Positions 1-6,371 of a stretch of DNA of 11,533 nt are shown here, piece after piece. The DNA is from an uncultured Chloroflexota bacterium (GTDB taxonomy: Bacteria; Chloroflexota; Chloroflexia; Chloroflexales; Roseiflexaceae). The notes under the pieces were generated by a model. That model was not told the origin of the DNA, did not search any database, and worked only from the letters and a program-made list of their open reading frames with translations. Every line of letters starts with the position of its first letter. Position 1 is the first letter of the stretch. The DNA lies in the NCBI GenBank assembly GCA_903871975.1, contig CAIQIY010000656.1:1-11533 (forward strand), in the 5' to 3' direction. Made by a program: the position numbers and the translations under genes.

Positions 1-1236
1 GTCGCCCTCGAACAAAGCCTGATCGCTCAGCTCGATGCGGCGCTGGTGGTCGCTGCTGCGCAGATTCCGCCGGACGATGACAGCCTCGGCAATGATGCGG
101 CGGCACGCCGTCGTGTCGAACAGCTGGTGGCTGCCGGCTTCAGCATCCGTCGCATCGATCACGCCGGGCGGGTGGTCGTGGCCGAGCAGCTCGGCGGTCG
201 GGCGCCGCCCCGCGACGAGTATCTGGCGGCCGGCGTCGTCACGCGCGAGCAATTCGATCGCCGCTGGCGTATTCTGACGCGCCCAATCGGTGCGGGCTGG
301 CTCCAGGTGGCACAGCCGCTCGATACCGTTCAGGCCGTGCTCGAACGAGCCGGCACCTGGTTGCTGCTGGCGATTCCCCTGGCAGTCGGGTTGGCGGCAC
401 TCGGTGGTACGTTCCTCGCCGGCCGCGCATTGGCCCCGATCGGCCGGCTGACCCGCGCCGCCGAGGCGCTGAGTGCCGGCGATCTGACGAGCTCGGTCGC
501 TGATCAGGCTGGCGACGACGAACTCGGTCGTCTGGTCCGAACATTCGAACTGATGCGCCAGCGCTTGTCCGAGGCGTTCGCTCGCGAACGGCGATTCACC
601 GCTGATGCCGCACACGAGCTCCGGACACCGCTCACGGCGTTGCGTGGTCGCATCGAGGTCTGCGTGTCGCAGCCACGTACTGCGGAGGCGTATCATGCGA
701 CGCTGCTGCACCTCGCTGCGGATGTGTCACGGCTGCAGCGATTGGCCGATGATCTGCTGTTGTTGGCGCGGCTCGATGACGGTGAGCTGCTGCCGACACG
801 CGAGCTCGTTGCGCTCGATTTGCTCGTGGCGAGTGTGATCGATGCCTGGCGCGATGCTGCCGAACATTCCGGCAGCGTCCTTGAGCTCGTCCGTTGTGAT
901 CCGCTGGTCATCAGCGGCGATCCGCTACAGCTCAGTCGCATGCTCGTCAATGTGCTCGACAATGCGCTGCGTCATGGTGGCGCGCCGGTGACTGTCGAGC
1001 TGCGGGCTCAGGGTGCGGTGGCGCGGCTCAGCATCCACGATTGCGGTGCCGGCATCGCCGCCGAACAGCTGGCGCGCCTCGGCCAGCGCTTTGCACGCGG
1101 CAGCTCGACCGGTAGCGGCCTCGGGCTGGCGATCGCGCATGAGATCGTCCGGGTTCATCACGGGCAGATTCATGTCGCGAGCCGGCCGGGCGCCGGCACG
1201 ACCGTCGTGATCGATGTGCCGCGCGTCGAGCCGTGA
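1..1236 (+). CDS. Sensor histidine kinase of a two-component system (5' end missing)
   Basis: The frame is open from the first base of the window, so the start and probably an N-terminal membrane segment lie outside; 411 residues are visible. In order they are a probable extracytoplasmic sensor region (about residues 1-115), a hydrophobic membrane segment (codons near 355-430), a HAMP linker (APIGRLTRAAEALSAGDL), the HisKA dimerisation/phosphoacceptor domain with H-box AAHELRTPLTALRGR (His codon 613-615), and a HATPase_c domain. The ATPase domain shows an N-box (NVLDNALRHG), a G1 box (DCGAGI) and a G2 box (GSGLGLAI). All catalytic motifs are intact, so it should autophosphorylate and pass phosphate to a response regulator. 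None is visible; it is probably encoded upstream, as is usual for this class. The signal sensed cannot be told. A link to the sulfur operon downstream is not supported, because about 300 bp and a separate promoter lie between. Confidence 0.95.
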   Translation, partial: VALEQSLIAQLDAALVVAAAQIPPDDDSLGNDAAARRRVEQLVAAGFSIRRIDHAGRVVVAEQLGGRAPPRDEYLAAGVVTREQFDRRWRILTRPIGAGWLQVAQPLDTVQAVLERAGTWLLLAIPLAVGLAALGGTFLAGRALAPIGRLTRAAEALSAGDLTSSVADQAGDDELGRLVRTFELMRQRLSEAFARERRFTADAAHELRTPLTALRGRIEVCVSQPRTAEAYHATLLHLAADVSRLQRLADDLLLLARLDDGELLPTRELVALDLLVASVIDAWRDAAEHSGSVLELVRCDPLVISGDPLQLSRMLVNVLDNALRHGGAPVTVELRAQGAVARLSIHDCGAGIAAEQLARLGQRFARGSSTGSGLGLAIAHEIVRVHHGQIHVASRPGAGTTVVIDVPRVEP

Positions 1237-1533
1237 GCCGCTACCTGCCGTAGCCGCGAGGCCACTGCGTACGCTGCGCCGCTCTGGCGCCCGTGTGCCG
1301 CCGGCCGGTACCTGCTGCCGTGTCATGTGCCGCGCACTCGGGCCGCCGCCCCCCCCCGTAGCGGCGGCACGCCACGGCGACGCTCCACGCTCCCGCGTGC
1401 GTCTATGCCCCCGGGCGCAGCCCGACACAGCACGCCACTGCACCGCATGTCCGCCAGCGCTGGCTGTCGGTTGCCCGGTACCGCCCGCGATCCGGGGCGT
1501 CGCCGCCTGGTTCTGTGCCGGCTGTCGTGATAC
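1237..1533. other. GC-rich intergenic region without a recognisable gene
   Basis: About 297 bp lie between the histidine kinase stop and the sulfur-operon promoter. Frames crossing it translate to Arg, Pro, Ala and Cys-rich sequence with no family resemblance and no good ribosome-binding site, so I call no gene. It holds one GC-rich hairpin with a run of nine C (listed separately). The octamer CCGGTACC also occurs twice (1305-1312 and 1475-1482), which may be chance. A small RNA cannot be excluded, but nothing positive supports one. Confidence 0.6.
1342..1368 (+). terminator. Possible GC-rich hairpin downstream of the histidine kinase
   Basis: The arms GCCGCCGC (1342-1349) and GCGGCGGC (1361-1368) are a perfect 8-bp inverted repeat around an 11-nt loop made mostly of C. 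It lies about 105 nt after the kinase stop. No T-tract follows, so it is not a classical intrinsic terminator. It could be a T-less terminator, an mRNA 3' end stabiliser, or only a by-product of base composition. Confidence 0.3.
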
Positions 1534-1585
1534 TTGACAAATACACACATCTTCATTAGTATTGCGACAGACATGGCGGTATCAC
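1527..1585. repeat. 7-bp inverted repeat GTGATAC / GTATCAC flanking the promoter
   Basis: GTGATAC (1527-1533) directly abuts the -35 box. Its exact reverse complement GTATCAC (1579-1585) lies in the leader just before the ribosome-binding site. The two start points are 52 bp apart, close to five helical turns. This layout would suit a pair of operator half-sites, but a 7-bp match in so short a stretch can arise by chance, so functional status is uncertain. Confidence 0.3.
1534..1562 (+). promoter_or_regulatory. Sigma-70-type promoter of the sulfur operon
   Basis: A perfect -35 hexamer TTGACA (1534-1539) and a -10 hexamer TAGTAT (1557-1562), matching TATAAT at four of six positions, are separated by exactly 17 bp. 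The spacer and its surroundings are an AT-rich island in otherwise very GC-rich DNA. Transcription would start near 1569-1571, giving a 5' leader of about 28 nt before the ATG at 1598. It is the best housekeeping promoter in the window and implies that the five genes from 1598 to 5304 form one transcript. Confidence 0.8.
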
Positions 1586-1597
1586 TGGGGGCGAAGC

Positions 1598-2386
1598 ATG
1601 AGCCACAACCACACCATCAGCAGCATCGCCGAGGCGCACCGCTGGCAGCATGCCGGGCATGCGATCATCGTCGATGCGCGCGACGATGACGAGTACCATG
1701 ACGCACACATCGCCGGGGCGCGGCACCTGCCGCTACGGTCGCTGATCACCACTCGCGACGGCATCGCCGGCATGGCGGTACCGGATACCGAGCTGCAGCG
1801 CGTACTCGAAGCAGCGGGGATCGGCAGCGACGACCGGATCATCTGCTACGACGGTGCGTGGGGCATGATCGCCGCGCGCTTCGTCTGGACACTACACCAG
1901 GCGGGCCATGACGCCGCCACCGTCCTCGACGGCGGCATCGACGCCTGGGTGGCGGCGGGCCTGCCGATCGACGCACAGCCCGGAGCGGCGCGTGCCGTCC
2001 GCTTCGCACCACGGGCGCCGCACCCGGCGTCGGCGGGCGTCGATGCAGGCTGGATCCGGGCGCACCAGCACGACACCGGTGTACAGCTCGTCGACACGCG
2101 CAGTGCCGCCGAATACGCTCGCGGGCACATCCCCGGCGCCGTGCATTGGGACTGGAATGATGGCACGCCGGCGGATGGCAGCGGATACTTCCGCGGCGAC
2201 CACGCGCTCCGCGACGAGCTCGCCGCACGCGGCATCGTCGCCGACCGCGAGATCGTGACCTACTGCCACTCGGGAGTCCGTGCCGCACACACCTACGCGC
2301 TGCTGCGCGCCATCGGCTACCCGCGCGTACGGCTCTACGACGGCTCATGGCTCGAGTGGTCGACGCTGCACGGAGCACACGCATGA
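1598..2386 (+). CDS. Two-domain rhodanese-type sulfurtransferase, cytosolic
   Basis: This 262-residue protein has the tandem rhodanese layout of thiosulfate and 3-mercaptopyruvate sulfurtransferases. The N-terminal, normally non-catalytic domain spans about residues 6-125 (VDARDDDEYHDAHIAGARHLP, then CYDGAWG). The C-terminal catalytic domain spans about 148-258, with VDTRSAAEYARGHIPGA and active-site loop CHSGVRA (Cys223), followed by AAHTYALLRAIGYPRVRLYD. The enzyme should carry a cysteine persulfide and pass sulfane sulfur to an acceptor such as the nearby TusA-like protein. The loop does not tell thiosulfate from mercaptopyruvate as donor. There is no signal peptide, so it acts in the cytosol. 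I chose ATG 1598 because it has a G-rich ribosome-binding site six bases upstream, and the in-frame TTG at 1562 lies inside the -10 box. The stop overlaps the next start as ATGA. Confidence 0.93.
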   Translation: MSHNHTISSIAEAHRWQHAGHAIIVDARDDDEYHDAHIAGARHLPLRSLITTRDGIAGMAVPDTELQRVLEAAGIGSDDRIICYDGAWGMIAARFVWTLHQAGHDAATVLDGGIDAWVAAGLPIDAQPGAARAVRFAPRAPHPASAGVDAGWIRAHQHDTGVQLVDTRSAAEYARGHIPGAVHWDWNDGTPADGSGYFRGDHALRDELAARGIVADREIVTYCHSGVRAAHTYALLRAIGYPRVRLYDGSWLEWSTLHGAHA

Positions 2387-3603
2387 GACACGTCATGGTT
2401 CTGGGGTATCAGGTACCGCGCCACACGGCGCTGGGGATCATCGCATCGCTGGGCGCCATCGCAGCCCTGGTCGTGCTGGCACCACTCGGCGGTGATTTCG
2501 CCCGGTTCTGGGTATTTGGCCTCGCGTTCGGCATCGTGCTGCAGCGCAGCCGGTTCTGTTTCACCAGTGCCTTCCGTGACCTGTTTCTGCTGCAGGACGG
2601 TCGCGGCATGCGGGGCGTTCTGGCCGGTCTGGCAATCGCCACACCGGGCTTCGCGATCGTGATGAGCAACCAGATTCCCAACCCGACACTCGGCATGCTG
2701 CCGCCCGACGCCAACATCCTGCCGTTGGGCATCCATACCGTGGTGGGTGGTGTCATCTTCGGCCTGGGCATGGTGCTGGCCGGCGGCTGCGCATCGGGCA
2801 GCATCTCACGCATGGGCGAAGGGTACGTCGCCTCATGGGTCGCACTCGGCGGCATGCTCATCGGGCTACTCGGCGTCGCCTACACCTGGAACTGGTGGTG
2901 GGACATCTCGATCGGGCGGGGCGCACGCATCTGGTTGCCGGCGTACATCGGTCACGGTGCGTCCATCGCGGTGACATTCGCCGCGCTCGCGGGCATGTAT
3001 CTCGCCACGGTGTGGTGGGAGAGCCGCAGCGGCCTGGCGCCGCAGCCACCTGCGCTCCCGGCGGCACCGGGCGTCGACATGGCTGCGCGGCTGCGGCATG
3101 TCGCACAGCTCGTCTTCGTACGCGGCTGGCCGATCGCCATCGGCGGCGCCGCACTGGGCCTGCTGAACGTCCTGCTGTACGCCGGCGCGCACCCCTGGGG
3201 ATTCACCGGCGAACTGTCACGGTGGGTCATCGGTGCCGCGAACGCGTTGCAGATCGGCCCGGGCACCCTGACGGGTGCCGACGAGCTACCCGGCTGCGCG
3301 CTCGAGCTCGGTGACGGCGGCGTCCTGCATCACATGCTGTTCCTGGTGCTCGGCATGATCGGCGGATCGTTCATCGCCGCGGCATTCGCCGGAGAGTTCC
3401 GCATTCGGGTTCCCCGGCAGCCAGCACGGCAGCTGCAGGCGCTCGGCGGCGGCATCGCCATGGGCTATGGCGCCGGCATCGGCCTCGGGTGCACCATCGG
3501 CGCATTCTTTTCGGCCATCCCCTCGCTCGGCCTCAACGGCTGGGTCTTCGCTGGCTGCCTGGCGTGCGGCGCGTGGCTCGGCAGCCGTATCATCGCCCGC
3601 TGA
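2383..3603 (+). CDS. YeeE/YedE-family sulfur-compound transporter
   Basis: This is a 406-residue polytopic inner-membrane protein made of hydrophobic, glycine-rich segments, as in the YeeE/YedE family (TsuA thiosulfate importer and relatives). It shows the family's duplicated cysteine-containing half-repeats: QRSRFCFTSAFRD (Cys59), LAGGCASGSISRMGEG (Cys136), a mid-protein ELPGCALELG (Cys305), and GYGAGIGLGCTIGAFFS (Cys370) with a final GWVFAGCLACGAWLG. In TsuA, conserved cysteines are thought to hand thiosulfate through the pore by transient S-H contacts; here the role is inferred from family. The substrate could be thiosulfate or another sulfur (or selenium) species. The ATG at 2383 overlaps the upstream stop (ATGA), with GGAG seven bases before it, implying translational coupling to the rhodanese. 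An in-frame ATG at 2395 is a less likely alternative. Confidence 0.92.
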   Translation: MRHVMVLGYQVPRHTALGIIASLGAIAALVVLAPLGGDFARFWVFGLAFGIVLQRSRFCFTSAFRDLFLLQDGRGMRGVLAGLAIATPGFAIVMSNQIPNPTLGMLPPDANILPLGIHTVVGGVIFGLGMVLAGGCASGSISRMGEGYVASWVALGGMLIGLLGVAYTWNWWWDISIGRGARIWLPAYIGHGASIAVTFAALAGMYLATVWWESRSGLAPQPPALPAAPGVDMAARLRHVAQLVFVRGWPIAIGGAALGLLNVLLYAGAHPWGFTGELSRWVIGAANALQIGPGTLTGADELPGCALELGDGGVLHHMLFLVLGMIGGSFIAAAFAGEFRIRVPRQPARQLQALGGGIAMGYGAGIGLGCTIGAFFSAIPSLGLNGWVFAGCLACGAWLGSRIIAR

Positions 3604-3631
3604 ACCCGTATTTCAGACGAGAGGAACCCCG

Positions 3632-3856
3632 ATGCAACGACTCGATGTCCGTGGCGAGATCTGCCCATACCCGATGTTGCGCACCGTCCAGGCGTTGCGC
3701 AAGCTCACCCCGCGCGACGAGGGGCTGGTCGTCGTCACCGACCACGCGCCATGCCTGGAGACGATTCCGCCCCAGGCGACGCGCCTGGGCTTCAGCACCA
3801 CCATCACCGAAACCGGCACACCCGAATGGACGCTGACGCTGGTGCGTGAGCGCTGA
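3632..3856 (+). CDS. TusA/YedF-family sulfur carrier protein
   Basis: This small 74-residue protein has the TusA/SirA fold signature: an N-terminal strand (LDVRGEICPYPMLRTVQAL) carrying a CPYP motif with Cys11 as the persulfide-bearing residue. Then follow GLVVVTDHAP, a helix (LETIPPQATRLGF) and a final strand. TusA-like proteins carry sulfane sulfur between rhodaneses or desulfurases and downstream acceptors. CPYP plus direct linkage to a YeeE/YedE transporter matches the YedF branch rather than the tRNA-thiolation TusA. A second cysteine (Cys41, in HAPCLET) is unusual enough to note. The start ATG has GAGGA six bases upstream. It lies 28 bp after the transporter stop and 24 bp before the lipoprotein rhodanese, firmly inside the operon. 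It probably receives sulfur imported by the transporter, which is inference. Confidence 0.92.
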   Translation: MQRLDVRGEICPYPMLRTVQALRKLTPRDEGLVVVTDHAPCLETIPPQATRLGFSTTITETGTPEWTLTLVRER

Positions 3857-3880
3857 TCACCGCAGGAAAGGATCATCACG

Positions 3881-4801
3881 ATGCCGCTCGTTCGTCTGCT
3901 CATCGCCCTGGCCGCTGGATTGGCGCTCATCACTGGCTGCGCCGGCACCCCGGCGGCGCCAACTGCCGTGCCCGTCACCGAATATGTCAGGCCCGACCTG
4001 CTCGTCGACACCGCCTGGGTCCGCGAACGCCTCGATGATCCGAGCGTCCGCCTGATTGACCTGAGCGGCAAACCCGAAACCTATGCCGCCGGGCACCTGC
4101 CTGGTGCAGTGTACGTGAACCTGTCGGCGGATCTGACCGACCCGAATGATCCAGTGAAGGGCCAGATCCTGCAGCGCGACGCGTTGAGCGCGCTCTTCAG
4201 CCGCCTCGGCATCCGTGCCGATGACACGCTCGTGCTCTATGATGATGCGCGCAATCTGCTGGCCGCACGCGCGTACTGGGTGCTGAAATACTACCAGCAC
4301 CGCGATGTCCGGATCTATAATGGCGGTAGCGTGAAGTGGGTCGCCGATGGCGCTGCGCTCGTGACCGACGCGCCGGCGCCGGTGGCGACGCAATACGTCG
4401 CTGCGGAACCCGACGCGGCGATCCGCACGACCTGGGACGATGTCGTGGCGGCGGTCGAGGATCCATCTGCATTGTTCTGTGATGCACGCGGGCCGAAGGA
4501 GTACAGCGGCGAAGATCTGCGCTCGGCGCGCGGTGGCCACATCCCCGGTGCGATCAACGTCGACTGGACGAGCGCCGTGGCCGAGGATGGTACCTTTCGG
4601 AGCGCCAGCGAGCTGAGCGCGCTCTACGCGCGTGCCGGGTTCACCCCCGACAAGACGATCATCACCTACTGCCAGACGGGCGTACGCGGCGCACACACGT
4701 GGTTTGTGCTGCGCGAGTTGCTTGGCTACCCGAATGTCCGCAACTACGACGGCTCGTGGGAAGAATACGGGAACCGCCAGGAGAGTACGATCGAGCAATG
4801 A
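3881..4801 (+). CDS. Predicted lipoprotein two-domain rhodanese sulfurtransferase
   Basis: This 306-residue protein opens with a short basic and hydrophobic signal (MPLVRLLIALAAGLALITGC) ending in a lipobox-like LITGC, so Cys20 is the probable lipidated residue and the enzyme should sit on the outer face of the cytoplasmic membrane. The lipobox has Thr where Ala or Ser is usual. Two rhodanese domains follow. The N-terminal one (about 40-165) contains LIDLSGKPETYAAGHLPGAV and lacks a catalytic cysteine at the loop (YDDARNLLAAR). The catalytic one (about 180-300) contains CDARGPKEY and active loop CQTGVRG (Cys264), then GAHTWFVLRELLGYPNVRNYD. It is a divergent relative of the cytosolic rhodanese at 1598. 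AGGAAAGGA lies eight bases before ATG 3881. It may process thiosulfate or similar compounds outside the cell before import. The stop overlaps the next start as ATGA. Confidence 0.92.
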   Translation: MPLVRLLIALAAGLALITGCAGTPAAPTAVPVTEYVRPDLLVDTAWVRERLDDPSVRLIDLSGKPETYAAGHLPGAVYVNLSADLTDPNDPVKGQILQRDALSALFSRLGIRADDTLVLYDDARNLLAARAYWVLKYYQHRDVRIYNGGSVKWVADGAALVTDAPAPVATQYVAAEPDAAIRTTWDDVVAAVEDPSALFCDARGPKEYSGEDLRSARGGHIPGAINVDWTSAVAEDGTFRSASELSALYARAGFTPDKTIITYCQTGVRGAHTWFVLRELLGYPNVRNYDGSWEEYGNRQESTIEQ

Positions 4802-5304
4802 TCCGAATCATCATTCGTCGTCTGTTCATCGTGGGCCTCGGGGTGCTGGCTGCGTGCGCAGCCCCCGGGGCTACCGCACCGGAGATCGGTCGCACGGCGC
4901 CCGATCTGCGCCTCGAGGCGGCCAGCGGTGCACCCGTCGATCTTGCAGCGCTGCGCGGCCAGGTGGTGGTGCTCAACTTCTGGGCGAGCTGGTGCGGCCC
5001 GTGCCTGGCCGAGCTGCCCGCGCTGCAGGCAACCTACGACGCCTACCGCGATCGCGGCGCGACGATCGTCGCAGTCAATCTCCGCGAGGAGCCGGCGGTT
5101 GTGCGTGCATTCGTCGTCGAACAGCGGCTGAGCATGCCGATTGCGCTCGACCCGGACGGGCTGGTCGCCGATCGCTATCTGGTGAAGAACCTGCCGGTGT
5201 CGTTCCTGATCGACCGCGACGGCGTGATCCGCGAGCGGCATCTTGGGCCCTTGCGCAGCAGCGATCTCGCACAGTGGCTTGACGGCATCCTCGCCGGCGA
5301 ATGA
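4798..5304 (+). CDS. TlpA/ResA-type thioredoxin-fold lipoprotein
   Basis: This 168-residue protein begins with a basic N-terminus, a hydrophobic stretch and a lipobox LAAC (Cys20), so it is predicted to be anchored outside the membrane. The rest is a redoxin/AhpC-TSA-type thioredoxin fold: IGRTAPDLRLEAASGAPVDL, the active site FWASWCGPCLAELPAL (Cys66 and Cys69), and the cis-proline region NLPVSFLIDRDGVI (Pro133). Relatives (TlpA, ResA, CcmG-like) reduce disulfides on exported proteins such as apocytochrome c. In this operon a likely partner is the lipoprotein rhodanese, whose active cysteine it could keep reduced, or from which it could release sulfide; that is inference. ATG 4798 overlaps the upstream stop. 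An AGGAGAG lies 12 bases before it, a long spacing, so translation probably depends on coupling. No cytochrome maturation genes are adjacent. Confidence 0.92.
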   Translation: MIRIIIRRLFIVGLGVLAACAAPGATAPEIGRTAPDLRLEAASGAPVDLAALRGQVVVLNFWASWCGPCLAELPALQATYDAYRDRGATIVAVNLREEPAVVRAFVVEQRLSMPIALDPDGLVADRYLVKNLPVSFLIDRDGVIRERHLGPLRSSDLAQWLDGILAGE

Positions 5305-5310
5305 TGCGCG

Positions 5311-5343
5311 GCCGATCGGTTGATGCCCCGGATCGGCGGCATC
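5311..5343. terminator. Possible overlapping hairpins in the convergent gap
   Basis: GCCGATC (5311-5317) pairs with GATCGGC (5331-5337). An alternative, mutually exclusive pair is GATGCC (5322-5327) with GGCATC (5338-5343). They start 6 bp after the tlpA-like stop, where a terminator for the sulfur operon would be expected. No T-tract follows, and GC-rich DNA forms such repeats readily, so the call is tentative. The rest of the gap to 5480 shows nothing I can name. Confidence 0.3.
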
Positions 5344-5480
5344 GCGCGCCGCTGTGACCGGATGGCGACGCGGCGCATGCTTCCGCGCGCACCCCGCCGT
5401 CGCGTGTTCGTGGCGGCTGCACCCGGCATGTGCTGGCCGGCACACCGACGCGCGATGCGCTCACGGCAGGGCGCGCAGGG

Positions 5481-6224
5481 TCAGCGGCCGGCGAGCTGCT
5501 GCAGGCGCGCCACATTCGTCAGGAAGATCGTATCATTCTCGACGCGGATCAGGCCAGTCTCGCGCAGTTCACCGATCACCTTGGTGACCGTCTCGCGGTA
5601 CGAGCCGATCATCTCGGCGAGGTGCTGGTGGGTGTAGCGCGTGACCGACGGCAGCACATCGGGCGCGACGTCGTCGCCGGCCAGGCTGAGCAGCACGGTG
5701 GCAATGCGCTGTGGCACGCTCTTGAAGGTGATATCCGCCAGCTTGCGTTCCATCGCATGCATCCGGCTGCTCATCACCTCCATCAGCCTCATCGCCACGA
5801 GCGGGTGCCGGTCGAGGATGGTGCGCACCCATTCGCGGCGGATGCTGCCGATGAGGCACTCGGTCATCGACTCGGCGAAGCTGTCGTGGCGCCAATGTTC
5901 CCACAGCGCCATCTCGCCGAACACCGCCAGCGGCTCGAGGACCAGCAGCGTCAGCGCGCGGCCCTCGGGCGAAAGCTTATACAGTCGGACACGACCACGA
6001 CGCAGGATGAAGATACGATCGCCGGCATCGTCGGGCGAGTAGAACGGGTGTTCTGCCGAATACTCGGCCGAGACCGTCCGACGCTCGAGCCAGGTGCGCT
6101 CGGCGTCGGGGAGCATCGCGAACACATCGCCATCGGCGACGGTATAGACCGGCAGCGTGGTGATGCGCCGCTTGGTGGGGTCCACAGGCACCTCGGGGTC
6201 GATGGTGGTGTCTGCATTGAGCAT
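5481..6224 (-). CDS. Crp/Fnr-family transcriptional regulator
   Basis: This 247-residue protein has an N-terminal cyclic-nucleotide-binding-like beta-barrel (about 22-135; GDRIFILRRGRVRLYKLSPEGR, then FGEMALWE), a long dimerisation helix (about 140-165) and a C-terminal Crp-type winged helix-turn-helix (about 197-235; THQHLAEMIGSYRETVTKVI). It should bind DNA as a dimer. It has only one cysteine (Cys123), so it cannot hold an FNR-type iron-sulfur cluster. The phosphate-binding stretch after GEMALWE lacks the usual Arg-Ser/Thr, so classical cAMP binding is doubtful. I start at ATG 6224; the frame stays open to an ATG at 6338, but that extra 38 residues is Arg-rich and looks untranslated. No clear ribosome-binding site precedes 6224. 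It converges on the sulfur operon and lies downstream of the arginine operon, so it is a candidate regulator of either; its targets are unknown. Confidence 0.9.
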   Translation of the reverse strand: MLNADTTIDPEVPVDPTKRRITTLPVYTVADGDVFAMLPDAERTWLERRTVSAEYSAEHPFYSPDDAGDRIFILRRGRVRLYKLSPEGRALTLLVLEPLAVFGEMALWEHWRHDSFAESMTECLIGSIRREWVRTILDRHPLVAMRLMEVMSSRMHAMERKLADITFKSVPQRIATVLLSLAGDDVAPDVLPSVTRYTHQHLAEMIGSYRETVTKVIGELRETGLIRVENDTIFLTNVARLQQLAGR

Positions 6225-6371
6225 ACCAGCATCGTGCCGCGCACGCAACCGACGGCGCACGGCGCCATGCCGGTGCAGTGGCGCGCCCGCGGCAGGCCGG
6301 GGCCGGCCCCGGCGAGGATCGCGCACCACCACACGCATTCGGCGGGCGTCGCCTGCCGATTGGCGATTGCC
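6225..6371. other. GC-rich gap between the small gene and the Crp/Fnr gene
   Basis: This 147-bp stretch should hold the end of the arginine transcript and the promoter of the Crp/Fnr gene. Apart from the 18-bp palindrome listed separately, I see no AT-rich -10 or -35 pair and no T-tract on the minus strand. Either the regulator is read through from the arginine operon or its promoter is not of a form I can recognise. Confidence 0.5.
6296..6313. repeat. Perfect 18-bp GC palindrome
   Basis: The 18 bases GCCGGGGCCGGCCCCGGC read identically on both strands. As RNA they could fold into a 7-bp all-GC stem (GCCGGGG with CCCCGGC) around a CCGG tetraloop. The site lies 58 bp past the small gene's stop and 72 bp before the Crp/Fnr start on the minus strand. 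It may be a T-less terminator of the arginine operon or a dimeric operator for the regulator. Function is not shown. Confidence 0.5.

Noticed and set aside
925..1548. A 207-codon minus-strand frame and an overlapping 107-codon plus-strand frame (1214-1537) in the region after the kinase
   Set aside because: Both give Arg, Pro, Gly and Ala-rich sequence with no motif or ribosome-binding site. The first runs into the kinase ATPase domain on the other strand.
1562..1597. A TTG start at 1562 for the first rhodanese
   Set aside because: The codon begins within the last base of the -10 hexamer, so it would lie upstream of the predicted transcript start.
6225..6338. A 38-residue N-terminal extension of the Crp/Fnr protein from ATG 6338
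   Set aside because: The added sequence is Arg-rich, includes the all-GC palindrome region, and has no counterpart in the family, whereas the ATG at 6224 gives a protein of more usual length.
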